Positions 47,650-57,849 of a DNA stretch of 64,000 nucleotides are shown piece after piece. How positions within the stretch are numbered: the first letter of the stretch is position 1; every line of letters begins with the position of its first letter. The stretch is taken from contig JBBPUQ010000002.1 in NCBI GenBank assembly GCA_038501195.1, positions 5,161,001-5,225,000 of the forward strand. The letters run 5' to 3'. The position numbers were made by a program, and so were the translations under genes. A model generated the notes under the pieces. The model was not told the DNA's origin. It saw nothing but the letters and a program-made list of their open reading frames with translations, and did no database searches. The stretch comes from Nemania diffusa. Taxonomy: Eukaryota; Ascomycota; Sordariomycetes; Xylariales; Xylariaceae.

Positions 47650-49371
47650 ATGCGGACCTCGAACTATGCCATCGTTGGCCTCGCCGGCGGTGCCTGGCCG
47701 GCAGTGGCGCAACAGTTTCAGTCGACGCCAGTAATGGGGTGGAATTCCTACAACCAGGTGGCGTGTAGTCCTACCGAGGCCGGCATCACTGCCGCTATCA
47801 ATTCTTTAGCATCGCGGGGATTTGTCGCCGCTGGCTACAAGTATTTCCAGGTCGATTGCGGCTGGGCTTCGAGAGACGGGCTGCGAAACGCGACGACCGG
47901 GGCTCTGAAAATCGATCTGGACAGGTTCCCGAATGGGTTGTCGGCACTCAGCAACCTCGCGAGATCAAAGGGAATGAAGTGGTCAATGTATTCAGATGCT
48001 GGGGTTCGAATGTGCGATACGCAGACGCCGAGTCCTGTTGCGGGCTCTCTTGGCTACGAGGCTGCCGATGCTGACCTTTTCAAGTCCCTAAACACGGAAT
48101 ACGTCAAATGTATAATCTATTATTTCTTTAGTATCACCAACTTATGATTGCTAACTAGAGACCTAGATGATAACTGTTATGCCGATGGACCCTCGTCATC
48201 GCAGAACGCCCCTAAGGCATCGAGGACTGATTTCGTGACGCGTTTCACGGCTATGTGGCAGCAGCTCCAACGGGTCGGCATTTCGGGGATGCTAGTTTGC
48301 CAATGGGGAGTCCCCTATTCCACATCCAGCGGCCTCGAAGGACCCTCGCAATGGACGAAAGGCCTCTCGACATCATTTCGACTATCAGATGACATTGCCA
48401 CCGGATGGGCGAACGTGTACCGCATCTATAATCAAGCTGTCCACATCGCTAAATCGGGGATTATCGGGCCCGGGAACATCGCTGATGGCGATCTTCTCGA
48501 GGTTGGCAATACCGGCATGACCTTTGATGAACAGGCAACGCATTTTGCCTTCTGGGCCATGTTAAAATCCGCACTTATGATATCGACAGATGTCTCTGCT
48601 CTGTCAACCCAACTCGTCGCCGTCCTCCAAAATCAAGACCTCATTGCTATCAACCAGGACCCAGCCGTCCAACCAATCAAGCTCGTCCAACGCTGGACTG
48701 CAGACCGGGACCTATGGTCTGGGAATCTTAGCAATGGCGACGTTGCTGTTCTTGTGGTAGACCTTAGCAATACCGCTCGGACTCTGAGTCTACAACTTTC
48801 TGCACTAGGAATCAAGTCCGCCGACGTCAAAGACCTTTGGACCTCCGCGACTGTCAAGAGTGCCAGTAGTTATTCCAAGCTACTCAACGGCCACGGCTCT
48901 ATGGCACTTCGTCTTTCCAATATCCAGCGCGCATCAACTTCGGCAACAACGTACACTTATTCATCTCTTACCAAAGGCACATTGGCATCTGGCGCCAATA
49001 TTCAGTCATGCTCAGGTTGTGCTTCTTCTTCTAAAGTCGGTAATCTTGGGGGTGCTTCAAATGGCAGCGTGGTCCTATCGAACATCCGTACCTCTCAAGC
49101 AAGTCAAACTGTCAGGTTTAATTATATCAATGGCGAGGTTGCGTACACCAACTCGGGTAGTAACGAACGGCTGGCATCAATCAGCATAAATGGAGGACCA
49201 GCACAAACAGTCAGCTTTCCCTTAAGCGGCTACAATTGGGATTCGGATATATACTCGGGTTATGGGGTAGATCTATCTGGCTTCAACACTCAGGGGTCGA
49301 ATTCCATTACGATATCAGGCTCCGGGACTGGGTGGGCACCAGATTTTGATCAAATAGGGGTCGTCGCTTAG
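47650..49371 (+). CDS. Secreted GH27 alpha-galactosidase with C-terminal CBM35-like domain
   Basis: Two exons: 47650-48109 and 48167-49371, intron 48110-48166 with acceptor CCTAG, total 1665 nt, 554 residues. A signal peptide (MRTSNYAIVGLAGGAWPAVA) precedes the GH27 barrel: TPVMGWNSYN, then FQVDCGW, WSMYSDAG, then YVKYDNCYADG across the splice with the nucleophile Asp in YDNC. The acid/base Asp is in FRLSDDI. A beta domain follows, then from about residue 420 a module with YNWDSDIYSGYGVDLSGF and DFDQIGVV that looks like a CBM35-type carbohydrate-binding module. The enzyme removes alpha-1,6-galactose from galactomannans, melibiose or raffinose-type sugars outside the cell. The choice of acceptor is fixed by the conserved KYDNC. 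Confidence 0.92.
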
Positions 49372-49666
49372 GTAGCTGTTCAATTCACGGAATAGTGACT
49401 CAAATAAAATACCAGTCTACGGTTCGAGGATCTATTTCCAGAGGCAGTGAAAAATATCCTAACTACATAAACAGTGTAATTAAGTAATTAGCATTTATGA
49501 GTCGGATCTTGGGTCTTCAAGCTAGGAAAGGGGGTGTAGTATTGTAGGGCTGGATCGAAAGATCGAATTAAATCTTATCTTTCTCTGCCCTTCAGGGGGG
49601 CTCTAAGTCATATATATACAACTAGACTACTAAAATAACCACCCCTATAGGGTCTAGAAATAATTA

Positions 49667-50260
49667 TCATTTAACATTCTCTGCTTCGAGTTCCTGTAAA
49701 CACTTCAACCTCTCTAGTCCTACATGCAAAGCCTGCTCCTCAACGGTGAAGCTGATCCAAAACCAGCCCAATTCCTCAGTCGAGTAACTACTCCCGGAGG
49801 AAATCATCACTCCGCCGTCTAAGCAGCGCTTGAACAGATCGCTTTCGCGGTCTCGGTACACCTGGGCATCAGATGGCGATGTTTCAGTCGATGTTTGGTC
49901 TGATCCTCTGCTGTCTTCAGTTTTAGGGTAGAGGTAACGCCTTAAATCGACCCAAACAAAGATGCCGGCGTTCCTAGTTCCGTTTTAATTAGCTTATCTG
50001 TGAGAGAAACTAAATCTACTAACATAATAGAGTGCCTTGATAAGCGGGGTGGGAGAGCAACAAGGGACAAGCCTTGGCTAGCCAACACCAGCTGTTAAGC
50101 TATGATTTCAGAGGAAAACTTACATGTTGGCATAGTATGGAATCTTGTGCTGGTCTAGAAACTTGATCGGGATTCCACAGTGTTTCTGGAGCAGCCCTCC
50201 ATTCTGCGTCGGCCCTCACCATGCTTGAGCCGCAGAGCTTCATCCCCGCCAACCAAACTA
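49667..50260 (-). pseudogene. C-terminal remnant of a PLP aminotransferase (ACC synthase-like)
   Basis: The minus strand from 49973 to 49667 reads NAGIFVWVDLRRYLYP and ends with GVMISSGSSYSTEELGWF and ISFTVEEQALHVGLERL, the C-terminal part of class I/II aminotransferases related to ACC synthase. An intron (50123-49974, GTAAGT donor, CTAG acceptor) joins it to LDQHKIPYYAN. Further upstream the frame breaks (stop and shift near 50210). The PLP-lysine and N-terminal two thirds are absent, since the next gene ends at 50362. I therefore call it a truncated remnant rather than a working gene. Confidence 0.6.
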
Positions 50261-50361
50261 AAGAAACCCGGTGATAATCATATATGAGATGACATACGTT
50301 TTTCGCAACGTTGATACTAACTATAGTGTAATTTTGCGATTGGTCGAGCTGGGGGATGCTC

Positions 50362-52027
50362 CTAATGTGTTGGTACTTCGTCTAGCTCCATATACTGACC
50401 TTTTTGAACACCTGAGCCGGTTTCCTCTAGACCAGGATCCGTCGTCCTGGAAGTGGACCACAGATCACGCCTTTTCATCTGTCCCATCTTTCTATTAGAA
50501 CCACCAATGGTAACCGTTGCTAAGGCTGGCGGCGTGTTCACAGGCGAGGTCTGGCCGCGGTGAATTGCACGAAGGAAGAGAGGGTAGACACTCGGTAAAC
50601 AAGCGCATATGAGAGCCACGTCGAGCTCGATCGCCGACCAGAGTGATATCTCAACTCCGGAGACTGCCAGGGAGGTCAATGGGTGAACAATCACTGAGAC
50701 GGGATATCGCGATTATAAGAATTACTCACTAGTTGGGTTATCGCTGGTACTGTACGCTGCAAAAGTAGTGAATCGATAACCCATTATTGTAATAGTGCTG
50801 CAATACTGTAAGAAACAGGCTGGCGTGGACAGGTAATTTTTGAGCATATTGAGGGTGTGATCGATACTCACGAGATTCCAAAAGTAAACATAACCGTGGT
50901 CACAAACTTCTTATAACCCGGCAGCTTAAGTCGAAGTATAGTCGGTAAAGGGAGCAAGATAATAAGAATTGTCCAAAACAGGTCGATGATGGCACCCGAA
51001 AGAGCAACCTTGTCGGGTGGGATGCAATGGCCCGCATGCTGCTTGTCCCATCCGAGCCAGAAAAAGCTAACAGGCGTACACTGGAAAGTATTGAACAAGA
51101 AAAAGCCTACGCTCAGGATGTTGCTTATGATAAGTGTGGCTAAAAAGATCCGACGCAGTCCCTGTCCGTTGGAGAAGATGCGCATATAGAATAGTAAAAC
51201 AGATGTGCGTAGGGCGACTTCAACAAAGTTGTAGATGAGAAACTCGATATATGTGAGCTACATCTTTATTAGCATAAATTAGATAGAGAATAATGAAAAT
51301 GGACGAGTCGTACCGCGATCAGCCTTGTAATGTCCTCTTGAGGCACCGCCCAGGATTGGGTACCAAGGCCCAAATTACCGGCTTCAACTATGAGAGCGGA
51401 GAATATGATACAGCCGAGCTAGAGAGTAGTGAGCATGAAGCTTGACGTACGTGAAAACGGTGCGCCCTTACCGTAGCGAGGAGATTGGCAAAGTCATCCC
51501 ACCAGAACTTCATCTGGCATACCACCCTCGAGACAACTCTCAACATGAAGACAACGGTCGCCAAGATGATGAAGAACAACAACGGTGGTAACCATGAGCG
51601 GTCATGATCAGAGAAGATGCCACATTCGGCATTCGTGATGTTGAGTATGGCTGCGACCAAAGCGTCAGGGTGATTGGTACCTATTGCTAGGCCACCATGA
51701 TTCGCGACGAGACAAGTGGGAGCCGAGCTTACTCAACTGCTCTCTAACAGTGCACGAAGAAAGGACACATTGCTGCGTCTGGTTCTTCAGAGCCGAGTCC
51801 CCGCAGATGCATGGCGTGTCATTCGGAGTGCAAGTCGAATTCAGGATGGCACGGGTGAGGCAATTCAACTGGGAGACAGACATGTTAGCAATACTGCGTC
51901 TGGAGGCGGTGGTCTTGGCATGGCGTATGATGTGACATACTCCGCATTGAGGTAGATCTTGCAGTTGCCCTAAGACATCCGTAGCAGCGAGCACGGCGAG
52001 GATTAAATATGTTCCTAACTTCATCAT
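50362..52027 (-). CDS. CFEM-domain seven-transmembrane receptor (Pth11-like)
   Basis: Seven exons on the minus strand: 52027-51941, 51868-51733, 51650-51472, 51418-51314, 51257-50872, 50797-50730 and 50663-50362. They sum to 1263 nt, 420 residues. A signal peptide (MMKLGTYLILAVLAATDVLG) precedes a CFEM domain with its eight Cys (QCGLNC, STC, PCICGD, QQC, SSC, ECG). Seven hydrophobic helices follow, beginning WLPPLLFFIILATVVFMLRV and including the FWWDDFANLLA and IDLFWTILIILLPLPTIL blocks of fungal Pth11-like/rhodopsin-fold integral membrane proteins. The tail is Ser/Thr-rich and cytosolic. Relatives sense plant surfaces or other cues upstream of G-protein signalling; the ligand here is unknown. 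Splice sites were chosen so that the Cys pattern and helices run without frame breaks. Confidence 0.85.
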
Positions 52028-53328
52028 GCGACTCCCTGGCAAATATATCGATGAAGACAGCGGTCAAAAGATGAACTTGAGTTTTGAAGAAGTAAATAGG
52101 TAATATTAGAAGGTATAACATTCAGGAATAGTTTGACAGGGCAAGGCCGAAAGGTCCGTGAGATTACTAGCGACGAGGGACCGAGTTCATCTAGGTCGAA
52201 CCTATCCCTATAAAAACATCATCTATCAAGGCACAGAGCAGATTGTGAGAAGAATAATAAGTACAGAGTCGTCTCAGTCAGTCACAGCAAAATAGCTGCA
52301 GGCTATTGGCCCTAGCTACCGACGTTGGGGGTTCCATTGAAAGGAGTTCGACAGAAACAGCTTCCCTTCAAGAATATCATGTGTGGTTATCAGTTTCACA
52401 AACCGGCCGGGTCTCCAATGGCGAGGCCTAGTGTCGACTTCATGCTCGCGACAAGGGGGCGTAGTAACAGTATCAACAAGAAAGTATATTAAATGAGATA
52501 TTGAAACCAGGATCTGTAGATGTCTACTACCGTCTCGGTGGTTACGAAGAGTTTCCCTCAGGTAGATTGGAGCGTTTCTCCAAGTTCATAGTGGTTCTAT
52601 GATCTCAAGGGACGCGAACTCGAAGCTCCTACCCGCTAAAGAGAGCCTTGGAATAGCTCTGAGGCGCAGGCTTACACGAACAGAAAAAGGCTGTCACTAG
52701 TCGAGTAGTTGTCGCGTTCCATAGAGAGTATATCGTTGCGCCCTGCTACAGCCAATCAATCTTCCACTCCTCGCGGTGGAAAAAAGGCGCGCAGGTGTCC
52801 GAAGCGGAGAAACCTCAGGTTCAACACCCTCCCCCAGGCTCACCATTTGACTCAGCTTCGTTTGGAAAACACTCGTCGACATACATGAAACATACTTGGC
52901 TGTTGGTTCCACATTGCACAGCCTGCCTCATGGCATGCATTATTCTGCGCGTGGAGTGGTGCGTATCTTTTGACCTGCATTCATGAGGAGGTTTACCGCA
53001 CTTCGGCACCATGACAGAGTTGGGGGCTATTCAAAGGACAGCCAGTAATGCCCCCAAGATATTCCATCCCGCCGAATAACACGTTTGAGCATCACATCAG
53101 GCAGGCTGGCGGTTCATATGTACGTCATGGTTAGGAGACCGGCAAACTAATTGACCTGCCATCGATGGCAAGGGCCGACGTGTCTGCAGTCGCCTGCTTG
53201 AATTCAGGACCTATTAGTATGGAGTAGGTAGGTAGCATGTAGGGGCCAGGTGCGAAGGTTAATAAGAAGGAGTGGGGGTAGCGAGACCACTTAGGTACAG
53301 TTTTTGCTAGCTTTTGTACGGCTACAGC
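52028..53328. other. Intergenic, no gene seen
   Basis: Receptor promoter on the left, then AT-rich sequence with overlapping short frames on both strands near 52700-53010 that show no domain. Confidence 0.4.
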
Positions 53329-53575
53329 TTATCCCCTTGGGTGCCGTTTCACCTCCCGGACACAAACAGTGGAGTTTGTAGCATGGATAAGGGAATATAA
53401 TAGGTACTGTTTACGTAACTAACAGGAAAAGATCCGAGTGGTTACAACTTAGGTACTCGGATAGTTATATTATTGGTTAGATCAGTTATATACATGTACG
53501 CCTCGATATTACGTTATCTATGTCACTTATTCCACTTTTTATGTCCCGGAGGTGAAACGGCACCCAAAGGGATAA
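53329..53575. mobile_element. MITE, ~247 bp, TA-flanked (Tc1/mariner-like)
   Basis: The two ends are inverted repeats of about 44 bp with around five mismatches. The left arm starts TTATCCCCTTGGGTGCCG and the right arm, reverse-complemented, starts TTATCCCTTTGGGTGCCG. The interior (about 160 bp) is AT-rich and non-coding. A TA lies at each outer edge, consistent with the TA target duplication of Tc1/mariner elements. It sits just downstream of the P450 stop codon. Confidence 0.7.
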
Positions 53576-53617
53576 ATAGGTACGTATAGGACGCGACGCG
53601 CAGCTATATTACGCTAT

Positions 53618-55389
53618 TCACACCTCGACCTTCTTCACGGTTGTGGGAAGCCCACCCTTACCACTAGTACCAATGATAAACTGATCGCTAGACCACTTGA
53701 TGTCGTCGTATGCCGCAGCGTCGAAACTGAGGTCGTAGCGTGAGATAATTTCAGCAATGAACATGTAGAGCTCTGCCCAAGCCAGGCTTGGAGGGCTAGT
53801 TAGCACAAGACCCAAATACGCACCGAAGAGTCTCAGGGTATTAATAACGGCTCGAAAAGAATCGCCCACTTACTGCATTCCGACACATATCCTCGCCCCT
53901 CTGGAAAAGGGGGCAAATGTCTTCTCTGCCTTCCTTCGTTCATTGATGTCTACCCATCGTTCGGGGTCGAACCGTCCTGGATTTGGATAGAGTTCTGGGT
54001 CTTGATGCATCAGAATGGTCGTCATTCCCACCGGCGTGCCAGCTGGGATTGTCCATGATTTATAGACCAAGTCACGATCGGGTGCTACCCGAGCTTGCCG
54101 AGTCGCAACCGCGGGGGCGAGACGCAGGCCTTCCATGAGTACGGCCGTGAGGTAAGGCAGCTGCTCGAGCTCGGCGAGTTTGGGGCTTTGCGTCGGGCTC
54201 CTGGCCCTGGCAGCTGCTACTTCATCCCGCAGACGCCTGAGGATATGCTCGTCTCTATATACATAGTAGAGTATTACTCGTATAGAGTGAGCAGTGGTTT
54301 CAAAAGCCGCACCAGATACCGTTATCACTTCGTCAAAGCATCGATCAAAAGATTTATCAGATGGTGGCAGGTCTGATTCGAGTATCTCGTTCACAAGCGT
54401 ATGTGGTGAAGTGGCACTCTGGGCCTTGTTGGACGAGGCAGAGTGGATGTTTGTGGTAAGGCGGATCATGTCCTGCGTCGACAATTAGTTGGAACAAGAT
54501 GGAGCTACAATTATGACGTGCGGGTATCTGATTTTGCAATAAAAACACCTACCTTCAAGAAAACCAAGAATGCTTTGCCATTATCATCACTCAACCTTTC
54601 GACAAGTGACAGGGGCAGTGACTTCATGACACGGCCATACCAGCGTATATGCTTTGATATCCGCCAAATACCGCCTGAAGCTTGGAGAACGGTCGTCAAG
54701 CCAGGATTGAAGTCCGGGTAGTCAAGATTATTGTGAGATTCTCCAAAGAGGAACTCAGTCGCCACATCTCTTGTGAAGGAGCTTATGGCAGGACTGAGTT
54801 TAAGGCGGGCAGCGTCTGTGCCTCGGTTGGATTCTGCAAAACCATCTAGCCGATGGCATAGCTTCGACACAAGCCTGGCTACGATGTCTTGCTTATTAGA
54901 TACGTTACCCTTAGACAGAAATGTACCCAGGGGGGCCCGCCGGCGTCTGTGGACATGGTGATCCAGAGCGCAGATTGTGGAGAGCTCGGCCCCGAAAGCG
55001 TCATAGCTCCAGTCATATTTGTCCCATCGGCCGTCTCGTGAGTACAGGATCTCGAAAAAGCTCGGGTCGTTGATATGAAGCTCATGTGGGCTGATACGGA
55101 TTATGGGCCCTGAAGCAGTCAGACTGAAGCCGTGGCAAGTACAACAATAGTGTAATTAACGGATAGTAATACCGTATTTCTTGTGCATCTCGGCGATTTT
55201 GAAAGTATACTGCCCATTGCGGACAAGATCGTAGTATGCCTCGACGTAGCGAGTCACAGCTGCTAGTTTAGAGCCGGGGAATCTAGCGAGGGGGTGCCAG
55301 AACAGCCGGTAGGCAGCAAGAGAGACAAAGTATAAGAGGCCAGTGGCGGTTAAGTGTTTCCAAAAGAGTACGATATCGGACAACTCCAT
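53618..55389 (-). CDS. Cytochrome P450 monooxygenase, likely cluster enzyme
   Basis: Four exons on the minus strand: 55389-55173, 55109-54553, 54472-53874 and 53786-53618, total 1542 nt, 513 residues. An N-terminal membrane anchor (LLYFVSLAAYRLFWHPLARF) leads into HPLARFPGSKLAA, PIIRISPHELHI and DHHVHRRRRAPL. The I-helix reads SGAAFETTAHS, the ExxR motif is EGLRL, PERW follows, and the heme loop is FAPFSRGARICVGM with its Cys ligand. All elements of an active class II microsomal P450 are present. The sequence style (FPGSKLAA, HRRRRAPL) is like trichodiene-oxygenase-type P450s of fungal secondary metabolism, but the substrate cannot be read off. It lies 2.5 kb from the NRPS-like gene with only a decayed P450 between, so it probably oxidises that product. 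The last intron uses a CCAAG acceptor. Confidence 0.9.
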
Positions 55390-55895
55390 TGTGTTTGTCA
55401 CCTAAACGAGGTCTAACTATAGGTGGTTGAAGAGTGGAAGAGCCGCAAGCAGGGAGAGAATCGCGCCCTTGTCAAGGACGAGCTCTGTGTATGCAGACTT
55501 GAAGCATGTCAATCCAACGATGCAATGCAGTCGCATGCTTAGTGCAGCACTCCTAACGCATTACGAGTTGGGGCCTAGATAAACGCTAATACTACCAAAG
55601 TACTACGGCATGGAGGAGCCTTAAGGGGGATTTTAATTGGGCGAGTTTTAATATTTCGTAAGCAACCAACAGCTTAGTCTGAGATCTCACTTCTCGGTCC
55701 TTTCTTGCTCTGCTGAGGCTTAGAGACATAATGACTTCAAGATCATGACCTTGGATCATGATCTCGCTCATGCCGCTATAAGTAGGCTTCGTCGACGACT
55801 TCTCTTCACTCATTACGATAATATACTAATTGATGTGGGAGTCGCCCTGCTATCACACCGAGGAATCACCCTCTTCCACTATATTACACACTGAT
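55390..55895. other. Promoter side of the P450, no gene seen
   Basis: Short minus-strand frame 55813-55592 has no recognised feature. The interval separates an intact P450 from a decayed one. Confidence 0.4.
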
Positions 55896-57211
55896 AATGG
55901 ACTCACCTCTGGTAAATCCGGACGATCTAGGTCGCCAGCCGCAGCTAGGTTACCTAATGGGAGATCCTGATGAACTTCTGTTCAAGTACCCGATCCAGTT
56001 CGACGTTGTACGGTAGCATATGACCAAGGATATAGGCCTCTTCGCTGCGAGTACCGCCGAGGAAATCTGTCACCTCTTCTCTGAAGAGTTCTGTTTCACG
56101 TCTAAGGAGACCGTAGTTGGTGTTTGAGACTTCTGCTTAAAGATAGTTGGCCGAGTAGCAAACGGAACATTATTAGGACTCCCACTATGTCGCGACAAAA
56201 CGTTGCTAGAAAGGTGAGCGATGTACGCTAATGTCGTGTACCTTGGGTCTACCCTAATAAGTTCCCTCCCTACATCCACCAGACGGCTAGTCGGTCCGAT
56301 TATAGGATTCGTGGGCCAGAGGCACGCAAACGTCTGTAAGCAAATCTTGGTGCCTCATAATATCGAAGATAGACTACGGGCGTGGCGTAAAGCAAATTTG
56401 ACGGAAATACCGGTGCGTACAGACACTATCTAAAGACTTGAAACTAATAATTATGATACAGACTGATGCACTTTAGTGGGTGATGCAAAAGAGCGCGCGA
56501 AGCGACCCGCATAATTTGAAGCCGGACATTATTGCGCAGCGTCTGCTTATTTTCCAAATTACGTCGATTTACACGACAACTCTCACACTTTCTCACATCA
56601 TCGTTAATCTCTACGACAGCACATCCAAGGATGATTTTATTGCTGGGCTACGTTCTGAATGTGAGCGCGTTACTGTGAAACACCAGGGCTTATCCACGAA
56701 ACAAGCCATCGATAAGCTTTATCGAATGGACTCGACCGTAAGATAATCGCTACGAGTCTCACCTTTCAGTGTCATCGCTCCGATCCGTATTGTTGGCTTA
56801 GAGGAGGGATTGACTTGGGTTGGGGGGTATTACCTCCCGGAAGGGGCTCGCGTGGGTGCTCCATTCCAAGCGATTCACCATGATGATCGCTACTACACCA
56901 ACCCTCTTGAGTTCGACGCTTTTCGGTTCTCACGAGCATTTGAGGGTTCGGGAATCAATCCTCGTCAAGACTCCGAACAAGAGCTAATTGTCAATATGAA
57001 TGATCGATTCCTCTCCTGGGGATATGGCCGGCATATTTGTCCTAGTCGATGGTACATTTCTCAAACACTCAAACAGATATTATCATACATGGTGCAGAAC
57101 TACGATATCCAGCTTCAAGGTGAGCGAGAGGATCTTAAATCCCTGTTGAACTTCATTGTGCCGCCGACAAAATCAAAAATTAAGATCAAGAAAAGGGTTA
57201 ATATTCGGTAG
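55896..57211 (+). pseudogene. Decayed second cytochrome P450
   Basis: Plus-strand pieces line up as one P450. PDELLFKYPIQFDVVR is followed by a stop. Next come IVGRVANGTLLGLPLCRD in a segment interrupted by a stop, then LKPDIIAQRLLIFQITSIYTT (I-helix region) and KLYRMDSTVR. A TAA follows where the family has an acidic residue, then SLRVSPFSVIAPIR and GGYYLPEGARV. The heme loop is FLSWGYGRHICPSRWY, where the usual Gly after Cys-Pro is Ser. The N-terminal membrane anchor is missing. Remnant GT-AG introns are still visible. Several independent stops argue for a pseudogene, not mis-splicing. The subfamily differs from the intact P450 beside it. Confidence 0.75.
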
Positions 57212-57849
57212 ATCGAGTGCAAATTCATGGAACTATTCCATTATACAAGCTAATACGATTGCCCCTATACATGGGATTTTTAAATTGTCGCGTGGAGCCT
57301 TTATATACCGTCAAATCAATCATGGATTGACGGCGTCGTTTTTCCGTGACATAAATAGCTATAAACTGTTGTGTGGTTAGTGTGAGAGAAAAAGGGGGGT
57401 TAGAGGGGTAAGGGGCCGCCTCAGTTACCTCATGTACAACGGCGCTCGAGGACTCCAAAGACAACAATAATCGGACGCTCTAAACCCGCCTGACAATTTC
57501 TGAGTAGAGGCACACCTTGTAGTATTTTATATCCGTGTTAGTTATCTGCATGTACGTACAGAACTGAAATGCATCCTTAGGTACCCCTTTTACTTTGCTA
57601 GTTTCCAAGGTCCAACTACCTATTAAGTGTTGAGAATATATTAGGTCAAAGATTCACCCCATGTGGTACTGCATAGGATACGATGTACAACCATCTCGTT
57701 CATGTATATAAATAGGTCTCCCCACATCCCTTTGATCGTAGAGCAAGCGGAATACTGCAGTCATATACCAATTGTTTCATCACTAAGCACCATCTCAAGA
57801 CAAGTATCGGCCTATATCGCGCTGCACCTATTCCGTTACACTTGCTAAA
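57212..57849. other. Promoter region of the NRPS-like gene
   Basis: 638 bp of AT-rich sequence between the P450 relic and the synthetase start. No binding site assigned. Confidence 0.45.
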
